Positions 11,181 through 22,369 of a DNA stretch of 64,000 nucleotides are shown here, one piece after another (within the stretch, counting starts at the first letter, position 1; every line of letters begins with the position of its first letter). The notes under the pieces are model-generated. The model ran no database searches. It was given only the letters and a program-made list of their open reading frames with translations, and was not told the origin of the DNA. This DNA is from Tillus elongatus (taxonomy: Eukaryota; Arthropoda; Insecta; Coleoptera; Cleridae). A program made the position numbers and the translations under genes. The stretch lies in contig OZ023265.1 of the NCBI GenBank assembly GCA_964006375.1, forward strand, positions 150,698,769 through 150,762,768, read 5' to 3'.

Positions 11181-12690
11181 AGGACTCTTGTAGACGGATC
11201 TTTGTTAAACTTATAATGGCCACTTGGGGTGGCTGGGGGTTAATACTAGTTTTCCTTATGTGGGGAATTTCCGGGATGACTTCCAGGACACGGTTTCCCT
11301 ACGGGATCACACTCGAGCGCCAACGCCTATAGAGTTTTCTTCAGAGAGTAGGCGTGCTCTCTCGGGATACTCACCCGCTTCCCAAGTCACTGTCGACGTA
11401 CACACAAGCTCAAGGTAGATTCTAGTGGAGACAGGGTCCTCCTAAGTTAAGACGCCCCCGGGACTTCTGGTTATGGTCTTTATTAGAGATCTAGGGGTAA
11501 AGTTTATTTGGGCGGGTATTCTGGAGTGTTTAAATGAAATGCCGAGTAAATTAAAATAAAATCAATTCAGTAACTACTTACAAAAGGAAACAACAGGGTC
11601 CTGCTACCGGGGAATGAAGTAATTATGAGGAGCCAGAGGCAGAGGTGGTTATTTGACAATCAAAGCTACGCGCGGGTTATACGGAGGGTTAAAGCGGCAA
11701 GGTTTCAGCGGTGGGGTGGGCAAAGTAGTGAAGAATAGCGGGTGTTCCCAAGCGGGCATGCAACTTACAGGGTGTGTCGGACACTACATCAAGCTACGCT
11801 AGCTGCGTACTAAAATATATGGCATTAACAGGTATTATCCACGGCCCACCATCCACACGCTCGGGGAACCTTGTTCGGTGCGGAAGATGCCCACCCGTTC
11901 CCGGACTTACACCCCCTCCGAACGGGGCCGCGGACAGCTCGGGACGCCAGGCGCCGCCTGGCTGCTTCGATCCGGACCAGCGCAGTCGCTGCAATACGAA
12001 TATACCACAGCCCAGGAAAATACAGGTTACAACCCTCTCCCTGATAGTGCAATCACTACAGCAGTGACGACTCCCAACACCTTCGTGCGGTCGAATGCCT
12101 CCGCGACCCTGGGAGGACCGAAACTTCGGAATGCAGCCGCTAATCCCCCGAGCGGCCCGCCAACGGAGACAGGGAAGAAACGGTCTCCTCAAAGGTTCCC
12201 AGTGTCATTGCGGAGCGTTCAACGATCCTACTACCGTCTCGATATATAGTATCAGGCTTTCACCTACCTGAAGTAATCTCCGGTGACGATGCTTACTAAA
12301 CAAACGCTGCGGTGGTGGCCTCGTGAATCGGTGGCCTCGCTAATGTTTCTGCTTACCAGTATACTGTTCTCTCCCTGATGCGGGCTCCTTCTCTTAAACC
12401 TCACATACTTTACAATTACACTTACTGGCGGTCGACATACTCGCTTGTTCGCGGTGACTCTAGAACTGCCTGCGGTCGGCGTTCTCTCCGGCTAATATTC
12501 CTTGCCGTTCGCGGCCGGCGTACCGTCTCGATCGCGGTGACTCTCCTTGCCCCCCCTTACTACGTATTTGGTTCGACGGCCGGATCTCCGTGTACTATTC
12601 TACTGAAAACGTATGCGAATATTCCAGCTGTTGCGAATGGTAATTGCAGTTTATTACGCGGCCTCAATTATGTTTCTTAATCAAGCTAGA
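11181..12690. other. GC-rich block of unknown origin
   Basis: Far richer in G and C than its surroundings, with many CpG dinucleotides, abruptly bounded by AT-rich DNA. Open frames exist on both strands (such as 11794-12192 minus and 11878-12249 plus) but overlap and match no family I recognise. Internal short repeats around GTTCGCGG and GCCGGCGT occur at 12440-12545. A minus-strand AATAAA lies at 11479-11484. It could be the untranslated or LTR part of a mobile element, or a horizontally acquired piece. No function assigned. Confidence 0.4.
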
Positions 12691-13895
12691 TAATCCCTCG
12701 ATCAGTAACTTCGTGACAAACTTAAAAAAATGTTACGAAGTCTTACCACAGATACCCATATTAGTGAAATTTTTTTCAATAAAAATTGGCCAAAAATCAA
12801 AGGTAAATATCAGACCTATCTGAAACTGAACACATTCAAAATAGCTTTTTTTTTGACTAGCAATAATAAAACTGGTTTTTCTTTCAGCAAGCCAAGCATT
12901 GATATCCAGAAAAGAAATTGTTATAGTGTATTAAATTCTCCAAAAAATTAACTGTTTAAACTGATATGACCCAATTTTCCTTCAAATACAATTGGAATTA
13001 AAAAGTTGATATAAAATTTGTACAAAAATCTTTTGTGTACTCGAGACACAAACCAAAAAAAATTACTACTAAAAATAAAGCTAAAACTGCCAGAAGTAGA
13101 AGTTAAGTTAGATTCCGCCAATGGATTGACATATTACAAGCCACTATGAGTGAAGTCCCGGCAGGAAATGCTTAATTTAGTGCCTACTCACATCTGCCAA
13201 ATGCTAGGTTCGCATTTAGGGAATTCAATGAATCTATATGTAAGCGTTTTTTGCAAACATCGTCACACCTCACTTAGTTCTGCATATAACTCATACACAC
13301 ACACACACACACACACAATCATAAAAAATGAAAAACGTTAAGTTTATCTGAAAAGGAAGCATTAACCCATTGGTGCATGTGTCCACTTAAACGGACTGAT
13401 ACTTTCACGCCAATATTCGAACAGTCAGCTTAACCTCAATCATTTAGTTCGACAGATTTAGTTATATTGATAAAAATAATCATACCCGTATTTATTGACA
13501 ACGGTGTGACTGGTGTAGCATTTTCATGATGCTACTTGGTAGGTTTTCATAATGCAAGTTAATTAGATATAAGTTATATACTTATTTATTTGTGTTTTAA
13601 ATTGCACATCTTGTCTTACAAAGAAGCAAAATTTGTGCCTGTAATAGAACATAATTTAATTAACATCCTCTTCTAAATTTCGAATTGCCTAATTATCTTA
13701 TTTCCTGTCATTTTTCAGACTTTATCTAAATTTTCCATTTCACCATAACTGCAACTCTCTCCAACATTTCTACTGTAGCTATAAATGTTTATCTCTACTT
13801 TATAATGAAAACCCTTTCTTTTTTTTTCACCAAACTCTCTTTAGAAAGCAATAATTCTTAACAAATACAACAAATATGACATTGTCACTTGACGT

Positions 13896-13898
<3 letters not shown>
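12691..13898. other. AT-rich intergenic with short (AC)n
   Basis: No gene seen. An (AC)n microsatellite of about 23 bp is at 13295-13317. Nothing else is recognisable. Confidence 0.5.

Positions 13899-13980
<82 letters not shown>
13899..13980. repeat. (TA)n microsatellite
   Basis: Uninterrupted TA dinucleotides for about 82 bp, followed by an imperfect TG TATATA tail. Confidence 0.97.
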
Positions 13981-13989
<9 letters not shown>

Positions 13990-14499
13990 TCAATGAGTAT
14001 TGCTAATTTCTGACGACTGGAAACATAAATACATCTCTCACACAAATTTATTTCCAATGTCAGTCATAATGTACTGCCAGTGGGGTATTTTTGACAGTGA
14101 ATTTTTTATTTTCAGTCCATCATTTGAATACCTAATAGAAGCTTTATAGGATAGCGACAGTGAAACTACAGGCGATATGCAAATATATCTTTTGCCATAC
14201 CACCACAATGATATTGATCTTGTGAAGAACATATGTTGGATCTAAATTGCTTGGGTTTTAAGATGTTTAAAACAAAATGTGAGGTTAGAATAGTAAATAA
14301 AGAGACTACAGAAAATACAACACAGCAATACAGAAAATACTTATAGTATCTCATTAGGATTCGGAGCATGACGAACCACGCAGCAAATATGCCAAAGTGA
14401 AAATGAGAGACTCCCAACGTTATCAAATCTTCAGAGTTCAAATCGAAGAGAAGCAAATCTTTTTTCAATATGGTAGTGAATTGTGAAGGAAAAGCCATT

Positions 14500-17400
14500 T
14501 CAGGAGAAACAAAACAATGCAACAGACCTGTAGATTTTTTGAAATTATTTTTATTCATGATATATTGAAAAATATGTTAGACCAAATTTTTTTATATGCA
14601 CAGAAAAATAATTTCAGAAATATGACTCTTGATGAATGTGTTTTCTTGGGTGCTCTTATTTTCTCTGTTCATGCTAAGCACTCACATAATGTATTAGTCA
14701 AGCTTACAGGACGTATCAAAAATACTCCAAAACAGCATTCGACTGAATAGATTAAAAAAAATTTGAGAAATTTTCATCTGAATGATAATACTCACATTGA
14801 TATAAATGATCGTCTTTACGAACTCAGCCGTTTGATACAGCATCTCAAAATCAAATTGCAGAATGGACTGAAAGAAAACATTTCAGTAGATGAAAGCATA
14901 TTATATTATGGAACACTTTGTGAAGAGCATTTTGGTTTCATAAACTGGACCCCATGCGCATTCACTGGGTGCATGTTTTTTTTTCAATAGACCTATGGTT
15001 ATAGTGGAGGGACCGACAGCCCACTCACTTTAACCTAACCTTTAAAATATATACTGGAAAGGCAACGAACAATGAAAACCGTTTTGGTATTGGAGAAAAT
15101 ATAACCACATCACTCATCAAGCAAGCAGATATGCCTATAACAACACTTTCGACAATGATTTTCCATCTGTGGCTTTATTATATCTATCTCACATGAGGTT
15201 TTGTTTAATGGGGTATCATCAAGATGCAAGAACAAACAATTGCCCTCGTCCAGATAAAAAGTTGGTAGATAAAATAAACCAAGAGGCCATTTTGAGTACC
15301 AAATTGATTATGCTGAAAAGACATCTCTGGCTGGGTAGAAAGACAACAGAACTATAACCTATATAACAAATTATGATATAATTGACAGCTGTACCAGGTA
15401 TTCATGGGACCATTAGGGAAAAATTCCAGTCACTCGACCTAAAGTTTTTTCAAGTTATAAGGGAATAGGAGTCAGTAAAATCTATCACCATGCATCAGAA
15501 AAATGGTCGTGACCTATTTTAGCCTACCTACTTGATGTTTCGGTCACAACACTTTTTCGACAATGATTTTCCATCTGTTGTTTTATTATATCTATCCCAC
15601 ATGAGGTTTTGTTTAATGGGTACCATCAAGATGCAAGAACAAACAATTGCCCTCGTCCAGATAAAAAGTTGGTAGATAAAAAAACCAAGAGGCCATTTTG
15701 AGTACCAAATTGATTATACTGAAAAGACATCTCTGGCTAGGTAGAAAGACAACATAACTATAATCTGTATAACAAATTATGATATAATTGGCAGCTGTAC
15801 CAGGTATTCATGGGACCATGAGGGAAAAATTCCAGTCACTCTACTTACAGTTTTTTCAAGTTATAAGAAGGGAATGGGAGGAGTAAGTAAAATCTATCAC
15901 CATGCATCAGAAAAATGGTCGTGACCTATTTTTGCCTACTTACTTGATGTTACAGTCACAACACTTTTTCGACAATGATTTTCCATCTGTTGCTTTATTA
16001 TATCTATCTCACATGAGGTTTTGTTCAATGGGTACCATCAAGATGCAAGAACAAACAATTGCCCTCGTCCAGATAAAAAGTTGGTAGATAAAAAAATCAA
16101 GAGGCCATTTTGAGTACCAAATTGATTATACTGAAAAGACATCTCTGGCTAGGTAGAAAGACAACAGAACTATAACCTGTATAACAAATTATGATATAAT
16201 TGGCAACTGTACCAGGTATTCATGGGAGCACGAGGGAAAAATTCCAGTCACCAGAACTAAAGTTTTTTTAAGTTATAATAAGGGAATGGGAGGAGTCAGT
16301 AAAATCTATCACCATGCATCAGAAAAATGGTCATGACCTATTTTCGCCTACTTACTTGATATTTCAGTCACAACACTTTTTCGACAATGATTTTCCATCT
16401 GTTGCTTTATTATATCTATCTCACATGAGGTTTTGTTCAATGGGTACCACCAAGATGCAAAAACAAACAATTGCCCTCGTCCAGATAAAAAGTTGGTAGA
16501 TAAAAAAACCAAGAGGCCATTTTGAGTACCAAATTAATTATACTGAAAAGACATCTCTGGCTGGGTAGAAGGACAACAGAACTATAACCTGTATAACAAA
16601 TTATGATATAATTGGCAACTGTACCAGGTATTCATGGGAGCACGAGGGAAAAATTCCAGTCACCAGAACTAAAGTTTTTTCAAGTTATAATAAGGGAATG
16701 GGAGGAGTCAGTAAAATCTATCACCATGCATCAGAAAAATGGTCGTGACCTATTTTCGCCTACTTACTTGATATTTCAGTCACAGCACTTTTTCGACAAT
16801 GATTTTCCACCTGTTGCTTTATTATATCTATCTCACATGAGGTTTTGTTCAATGGGTACCACCAAGATGCAAAAACAAACAATTGCCCTCGTCCAGATAA
16901 AAAGTTGGTAGATAAAAAAACCAAGAGGCCATTTTGAGTACCAAATTAATTATACTGAAAAGACATCTCTGGCTGGGTAGAAGGACAACAGAACTATAAC
17001 CTGTATAACAAATTATGATATAATTGGCAACTGTACCAGGTATTCATGGGAGCACGAGGGAAAAATTCCAGTCACCAGAACTAAAGTTTTTTCAAGTTAT
17101 AATAAGGGAATGGGAGGAGTCAGTAAAATCTATCACCATGCATCAGAAAAATGGTCGTGACCTATTTTCGCCTACTTACTTGATATTTCAGTCACAACAC
17201 TTTTTCGACAATGATTTTCCATCTGTTGCTTTATTATATCTATCTCACATGAGGTTTTGTTTAATAGGTACCATCAAGATGCAAGAACAAACAATTGCCC
17301 TCGTCCAGATAAAAAGTTGGTAGATAAAAAAAAACCAAGAGGCCATTTTGAGTACCAAATTGATTATACTGAAAAGACATCTCTGGCTAGGTAGAAAGAC

Positions 17401-17597
17401 AACAGAACTATAACCTGTGTAACAAATTATGATATAATTGGCAGGTATTCATGAAGGAAAAAGTCCAGTCACTCTACCTAAAGTTTTTTCAAGTTATAAT
17501 AAGGGAATGGGAGGAGTCAGTAAAATCTATCACCATGCACAGAAAAATGGTCGTGATCTATTTTCGCCTACTTACTTGATGTTTCAGTTACAAATGT
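14500..17597 (+). pseudogene. piggyBac-like transposase relic, 5' and central part
   Basis: 14517-14745 reads like the start of a piggyBac DDE domain (FFEIIF..DILKNML, then FLGALI). 14883-14915 has SVDESILYYG, the block holding the first catalytic Asp. 15050-15145 continues with YTGKAT and an IGENIT region. The next segment (FDNDFPS, NNCPRPDKKLVDK, EYQIDYTEK, YNKGMGGVSK, PIFAYLLDISV) is the C-terminal half and is present about six times in tandem. Numerous frameshifts and stops. The gene continues at 21890 beyond an inserted LINE. Identification rests on motif order. Sequence from about 14100 may be further N-terminal remnant. Confidence 0.75.
15151..17597 (+). repeat. 412-bp tandem array built from piggyBac coding sequence
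   Basis: Units start at about 15151, 15558, 15971, 16383, 16795 and 17207, each with GACAATGATTTTCC, giving spacings of 407, 413, 412, 412 and 412. The last unit is truncated where the sequence leaves the repeat near 17590. Each unit codes from FDNDFPS to PIFAYLLDISVTT of a piggyBac-type transposase. Since 412 is not a multiple of 3 the array cannot be one long protein. The three central units are the most alike, while the first and last carry more changes. Confidence 0.93.
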
Positions 17598-17840
17598 CTA
17601 CCTGCTGATAATATCATATCATATCATATCATATTTATTCACCATCAAAATTACATGGTCAGTCAAACAAATAAAATGAACTCCATGAACAAAACAAACA
17701 TACAAAACCACAACAATAAAATTCAATGTATACAAACTCAAACTTCTTAAACACAGTTTTACAAAATACACAAAAATGTATAAAATATAAAATATCTACA
17801 CCGCAAGCCAAAAGCAGCCACATAACAATACAGGAATAAC

Positions 17841-20585
17841 TCAAACACCCTGACTATAATTAAAATATTCAACAACGCTATAAAAAGTCCCATTCAGCAA
17901 ATAGTCCTTAACTTTATTATAAAAAATATTTCTAATTTTGAGTGTCTTTAAAAAAGGAGGCAGTGCATTAAAAAACTTCACTCCCAGATGATTTGTTCCA
18001 TGCTGCGAGGCTCCTATTCGGTGCAGTGGAATGGACAACTCATTACCATATCTTGTACTATATGAATGATGTTGATTGTTTCTTCCCATTTTGTTCTTAT
18101 TGTCCCATATATACAAAATGCAGGTAAGTATATAAGCACTTACTATCGTCAAAATACCATGTTGCTTAAACAGCTCCCTGCAACTCTCCAGTGGTCCCAC
18201 ATTACTCAGCGCTCGAATAGCTTTTTTTTGTTCCAGTAGGACCTTCGCTAACTGAGGTGAAGAGCCCCATATGAGGATCCCATATGTTGCCAAAGAGTGA
18301 AAGCCTGCAAAGTATGCTGTCCTCGCTGCCCGGTAAGTTGCAACCTTCATCAGTCTCCTCACAACATACACCATACTCGACAGCCGCCCACACAAACAGT
18401 CTATGTGCCCATACCACTTAAGAGAGGTATCCAGAACAATGCCAAGAAACTTAGCTGTTTCAGGATTACCAGTTGGTTTTACATCAAATTTCACTATCTT
18501 AGTTTTACTTTCGTTTAGCTTCAGTGCATTAGCCTCGAACCAGCTCCTAGCATGGCACATATAATTTTGCATAATTAACCCTGCTTCCTGAGTACTGCTT
18601 GCCCTGGTCACAAAACTCGTATCATCTGCATATAAATACGAGCCATATGCATTAACAGTATATGTTAGGTCATTTATATATATAATAAATAGTATTGGAC
18701 CAAGAACTGAACCCTGTGGTACTCCCACTTTCAGTTGAACACTGCTAGATGTTTTGCTGTCCCAATCTACTATTTGTCTCCTGTTTGTTAGATACGATTG
18801 CAAGATGTCCAGGGCAACACCTCTCACACCATAGTAGTATAGTTTACCAAGCAATATTTGGTGATTGACAGTATCAAATGCTCTGCTCAAGTCCAAGATC
18901 GTCATTTGCATTTTATTTTTGGTTTCAAAACCTTCTAGTATGCCTTCCACTACACTAACCAAAGCAGATACTGTGGACCTAGTCTTTCTATACGCATACT
19001 GGTTTTGATTAAACAACTCATTTTTTTCAAAGAAATCCACAATTCTGTTTTTTAGTAGTCTTTCCAGAATTTTTGATATTGCAGGCAGAATACAAATGGG
19101 TCTATAGTTGCTACACAAATCTGGATTACCTTTTTTAAAAAGTGGAATTGCCCTTGCCAGTTTCAAAAGGTCTGGGAACACACCCGCACTGAAACATTTA
19201 TTTATGACTTCCGTTAACGGCTTTACAATTACTTCGATAACAGCTTTCAGCAGTTTAGTTGAAAAACCATACACGTCTCGGGAGTCTTTACTTTTGATGT
19301 CTCTGACTATTTGCATCACCTCCTCTTCAGTTACTGGGCCTAGGAATAGTGAACTTCCACTGGATCTGGCTTTCTGAATTAACACTGACGCTTTCAGTGT
19401 GTTGTTTGAAGCGTCTGTTGAGCTGTCGTCATTACTTGAAAAATATTCGCTAAAGTCTTCCGCAGATAAACGAGAGTTACTAGCTTTGTTAGTTCTACGT
19501 TTAAAGTTTGTCTCTTGATGTATAATTCTCCACGTCGCCTTGGATTTGTTTTCTGACCTATTTATATGTTCTTCATTTGTTCTTCTTTTTATTTCCTCAA
19601 GTTTAGTACTGTAGACATTCTTTAGGTATTTATAACAGACCTCTGATTCCTTATCTCCTCTCACTTTATTTACTGTTTGAAAAGCATCAAGAAGGTTTTT
19701 CAGTCTTGTAATTTCATTGCTTTTATAAGGTACTTTGCTTTTGCAGTCACGTTTTACTCTAATAACTTCTTCTGGAAAACATACATCAAATTCTCTTTTA
19801 ATAATGTAATGAAATCTGACAAAAGACTCTTCAGCGTCGTCACATTCTAAGACTAATGTCCAGTCAATCTGCTCCAACTTATCTATGTATAATTTAATGT
19901 TTGTATCATTTACTTTTCTAATTTTTATAAATTTATTTGTTTTAGGTGAAGAAAACGATGGGATCTCCAGATCAACAATTTGCCCATAATGGTCTGATAA
20001 ATGCAACTCCACTGTCCTGGCATCAAAGACAGTAAATGATTCTGTTACAAAGACGTTATCTATACAGGTTGCAGAGACTCCATATACTCTAGATGGTTCA
20101 TTTATTGTGTAAAACATGCCATGTCTATTTAATAAATTAATGAGATTTGTTTTTTCTTTACTATCTTTTAGTATATCCAAATTGTAATCCCCTGCCACAA
20201 TTATCCTTCTGCCCGGATACCTCTCCTCTATTAAATAAAGAACTTGCTCCATGCTTTGCATGAAGCTGACCAAATTCCCACTTGGTGCACGGTAGACTCC
20301 TAAAACTATAGTCCTAAACTGAGGGATATCTACACCTACACACTCAAAATTCTTTTCCACACAAAGGTTTTGAAATTCTACAGGATTTACACTCGTGTTT
20401 TTCTTTCCGATTATTAGCACTCCACCTCTGATGGCATCAGTTCTACAGTATGAATTCTTGACTTCATATGTTCTGTTACCAAAAACTTTCAACCCTGGAG
20501 GGTCAAGCCAGTGTTCCGTTACGACTGCGATATCTATTGATTCATTATCTAGAGCCTCCAATAGTACTTCCTCCTTTCTGTTCAT
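17841..20585 (-). CDS. LINE ORF2: endonuclease-reverse transcriptase
   Basis: 914 residues, uninterrupted, ATG start. Residues 1-210 are an apurinic-type endonuclease (TEHW 23-26, GDYN 132-135, SDHY 197-200) that nicks target DNA. Residues about 420-720 are reverse transcriptase (NYRPI 493-497, LDLSRAFD 564-571, GVPQGSVLGP 621-630, catalytic YADD 652-655). After the thumb comes the CR1/Jockey-type C-terminal region; no RNase H is present. The start lies 35 bp after the ORF1 stop, so translation probably depends on re-initiation. Length and motif order match CR1-like ORF2 proteins. The catalytic blocks I can check are intact, so activity in trans is conceivable but untested. Confidence 0.93.
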   Translation of the reverse strand: MNRKEEVLLEALDNESIDIAVVTEHWLDPPGLKVFGNRTYEVKNSYCRTDAIRGGVLIIGKKNTSVNPVEFQNLCVEKNFECVGVDIPQFRTIVLGVYRAPSGNLVSFMQSMEQVLYLIEERYPGRRIIVAGDYNLDILKDSKEKTNLINLLNRHGMFYTINEPSRVYGVSATCIDNVFVTESFTVFDARTVELHLSDHYGQIVDLEIPSFSSPKTNKFIKIRKVNDTNIKLYIDKLEQIDWTLVLECDDAEESFVRFHYIIKREFDVCFPEEVIRVKRDCKSKVPYKSNEITRLKNLLDAFQTVNKVRGDKESEVCYKYLKNVYSTKLEEIKRRTNEEHINRSENKSKATWRIIHQETNFKRRTNKASNSRLSAEDFSEYFSSNDDSSTDASNNTLKASVLIQKARSSGSSLFLGPVTEEEVMQIVRDIKSKDSRDVYGFSTKLLKAVIEVIVKPLTEVINKCFSAGVFPDLLKLARAIPLFKKGNPDLCSNYRPICILPAISKILERLLKNRIVDFFEKNELFNQNQYAYRKTRSTVSALVSVVEGILEGFETKNKMQMTILDLSRAFDTVNHQILLGKLYYYGVRGVALDILQSYLTNRRQIVDWDSKTSSSVQLKVGVPQGSVLGPILFIIYINDLTYTVNAYGSYLYADDTSFVTRASSTQEAGLIMQNYMCHARSWFEANALKLNESKTKIVKFDVKPTGNPETAKFLGIVLDTSLKWYGHIDCLCGRLSSMVYVVRRLMKVATYRAARTAYFAGFHSLATYGILIWGSSPQLAKVLLEQKKAIRALSNVGPLESCRELFKQHGILTIVSAYILTCILYIWDNKNKMGRNNQHHSYSTRYGNELSIPLHRIGASQHGTNHLGVKFFNALPPFLKTLKIRNIFYNKVKDYLLNGTFYSVVEYFNYSQGV

Positions 20586-20620
20586 GCCTTGTATGTTTTG
20601 ATTTAAAACTGAAAAGTGTT

Positions 20621-21889
20621 TTATATGCTTATTTGAGCTTTTTGGCTCACTCCTAAAAAAACACCTGTCTCATCACATTGTGGTCTATCTGATCTTCTAC
20701 CTGCTTCTGAAAGAAGTTGTGGTTTGCTGTTGTGATTTCTGGGAAAATCACACACTTTCCTACCCAAGAGTTCTTCCACTCTCCCAAGAAAATTGTCTCC
20801 ATCTTGCAGATCTAGACAATGAGAACTCTTTATTTGTGTTAACTTGCTTACCTCGCTTTTTGTTGTGTCAATAAAAATCAAATTTTTTGCTGGAACAAAC
20901 CTCTGTTTAATCCCTGCAACCATCTCCAACACAATGCGATGGTTATTCATTCTGTATCCCTGCTTCAAATTCGACTCCAAATAACATGCATTGCTAGGCG
21001 TATAGTTGTCTACCCTTGTCATGAATTCCCTAAGTTTGCAGTTAAACTTCTGAATGTATTTGATATGATGCCCATTTTCTGTCACAACAGGTACTGAAGC
21101 AACCATCACATTGGTATTTAAACACAGCTTTATCTTATTCAAAATCCTTTTAAAAGATGGATATTTTTTTTGTCTAAAATCATTTGCACCAGCCATGATT
21201 ATTACATGATCTTCCGGAGTAAATTCCCTCACCAGTTCCTCCACATTTTCAATAACATTGTCAAAAAGTGCCCCTGGTTTAATTATTGTCTCCAGATTAA
21301 CATTTGTCATATTTAGCTGTCTATAAAACTGCCTATTTATGCCTCTTCCATAGTCATCACACAATATCAGTATTTTCTTCGTCTTTTTTTTCGGATGTTG
21401 GCTTGTTGGTCTTTCAGTTATTACTAGGTTAGATTTCCTGGCTGGTATATGCAACACCTCATTTGTTAGTCTTTCATACTCCAACAATTCCTGCACTGTT
21501 CTCACCTCATTGGCCAATTCTTCTTTTAGTTTCATCAACTCATCAATTTCCACTTTTAACTTGCGGTTTAAAATGACCACTTCTTCCATTGTGTTTTTTG
21601 TTTCCTCTAACTTGAGTTTAAACTCTTTACAATCACCACATTTGTAAGATGTTTTATTAGACTTTTCCTCCTTAATTTTGCGCAATTCTTCTTCTAGAAA
21701 ATAAATGGTTTTCTCCTGCTTCTCTGTCTGCTGTCTATATGTCTCTTCCACATCGTATGCATCCATTTCAAAAAGATTTAGTCTTTTTTTCACTTTCTCT
21801 ACATAGCCATCTTTTTGAACCAATTCTTCCTTCAATTTTGAAATCTCAGCAATCAATTTTTCACTTTCACTAAGATACGATATTACCAA
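20621..21889 (-). CDS. LINE ORF1: coiled coil plus esterase-like (SGNH) domain, 5'-truncated
   Basis: 422 codons are open but the first is TTG, and the frame begins exactly at the element boundary, so the true N-terminus is missing. Residues 1-145 are Lys/Glu-rich and coiled-coil-like, with a CGDC pair at 84-87. Residues 172-345 resemble the esterase (SGNH-hydrolase) domain known from CR1-clade ORF1 proteins: ILILCDDYGRG (174-183) is block I and MAGANDF (232-238) the GxND block. At the place of the usual GDS serine this copy has Asp (CDD), so the nucleophile seems to be missing. ORF1 proteins bind element RNA and act in the RNP; that role is inferred from family. Confidence 0.82.
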   Translation of the reverse strand: MVISYLSESEKLIAEISKLKEELVQKDGYVEKVKKRLNLFEMDAYDVEETYRQQTEKQEKTIYFLEEELRKIKEEKSNKTSYKCGDCKEFKLKLEETKNTMEEVVILNRKLKVEIDELMKLKEELANEVRTVQELLEYERLTNEVLHIPARKSNLVITERPTSQHPKKKTKKILILCDDYGRGINRQFYRQLNMTNVNLETIIKPGALFDNVIENVEELVREFTPEDHVIIMAGANDFRQKKYPSFKRILNKIKLCLNTNVMVASVPVVTENGHHIKYIQKFNCKLREFMTRVDNYTPSNACYLESNLKQGYRMNNHRIVLEMVAGIKQRFVPAKNLIFIDTTKSEVSKLTQIKSSHCLDLQDGDNFLGRVEELLGRKVCDFPRNHNSKPQLLSEAGRRSDRPQCDETGVFLGVSQKAQISI

Positions 21890-22140
21890 AGGATGATAGG
21901 TTTGCTGACCTGCTACATTTTAGAAGAGCAATTGCAGTTGGCTTTCTGCCATTTAAAACTCCATCTTCCATAGGATGAGTTCTAAGCCAAGGATTATAAA
22001 TATCCAATTATGTTTCAGAAGAGTATTGCAACAATTTGCATGAGCTCGAGAGTCATTTTGACGCAGATTTTTTAGACAACATAAAAAACAAACACAAATT
22101 TGATACTTCATTCGTTAAGAAAAAAATTTGAAAATAGCTT
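21890..22140 (+). pseudogene. piggyBac-like transposase relic, C-terminal part
   Basis: Continues the relic at 14500-17597 after the LINE. 21890-21950 reads PKDDRFADLLHFRRAIAVGF, matching the FRRxIA block near the end of the piggyBac catalytic domain. A stop follows near 21976. Further reading (HELESHFDADF) is in another frame. The terminal inverted repeat was not found. Confidence 0.7.
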
Positions 22141-22204
22141 TTTTTAGGCATGTTTTAATTATTATTATTTTTTGGACACTTCATTCTTAATAGTTGGAGA
22201 TGAA

Positions 22205-22245
22205 AAATGTAAATTCGACTTAGAGAGAATTGACTGTACTACAGT
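22205..22245 (-). repeat. possible pogo-type terminus
   Basis: In reverse complement this reads ACAGTCAATTCTCTCTAAGT, close to the sequence at 10240. Probably the end of a Tc1/mariner-superfamily (pogo-like) element whose remainder I cannot define. Confidence 0.3.
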
Positions 22246-22369
22246 AGAGATTTTATTCAGCTAAAGAGAAAAAACAAGGATAACAATAGCAATTGTCCAA
22301 TACCGCTCCAAATATCAATCTTCTGTAAAAATATAGAAGCAAAATTCAAGTCATAGTTACAGCCTAAAC

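Larger units (their letters stand above)
17608..21889 (-). mobile_element. nearly complete CR1-like LINE
   Basis: Two-ORF non-LTR retrotransposon, minus strand. The 3' end (low coordinates) has AATAAATATGATATG and ends in a TGATA pentamer repeat, as in CR1/L2-like tails. The 5' end lies at about 21889, inside ORF1, where piggyBac coding resumes at once (PKDDRFADLLHF), so the copy is slightly 5'-truncated. It is inserted in the piggyBac relic: NVYLL on the left and PKDDRFADLL on the right are host-element sequence. No clean target duplication was seen and a few codons of target may be lost. Both frames are open, so this is the youngest-looking LINE in the window. Confidence 0.92.

Noticed and set aside
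11181..12690. rRNA gene or host CpG-island gene
   Set aside because: None of the conserved rRNA segments I know is visible, and the overlapping frames on both strands show no protein family or convincing splice structure.
14166..14558. Minus-strand frame with membrane-like hydrophobic stretches
   Set aside because: Antisense to the N-terminal part of the piggyBac relic. Hydrophobicity follows from AT-rich composition. No family match.
15151..17597. CRISPR array or classic satellite
   Set aside because: Units are 412 bp without spacers and encode transposase motifs. This is eukaryotic DNA.
17600..21914. ACCTGCT at 17600 and 21908 as the LINE target duplication
   Set aside because: The right copy lies 19 bp inside sequence that reads as piggyBac (PKDDRFADLLHF), so it cannot border the LINE. 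The match is chance.
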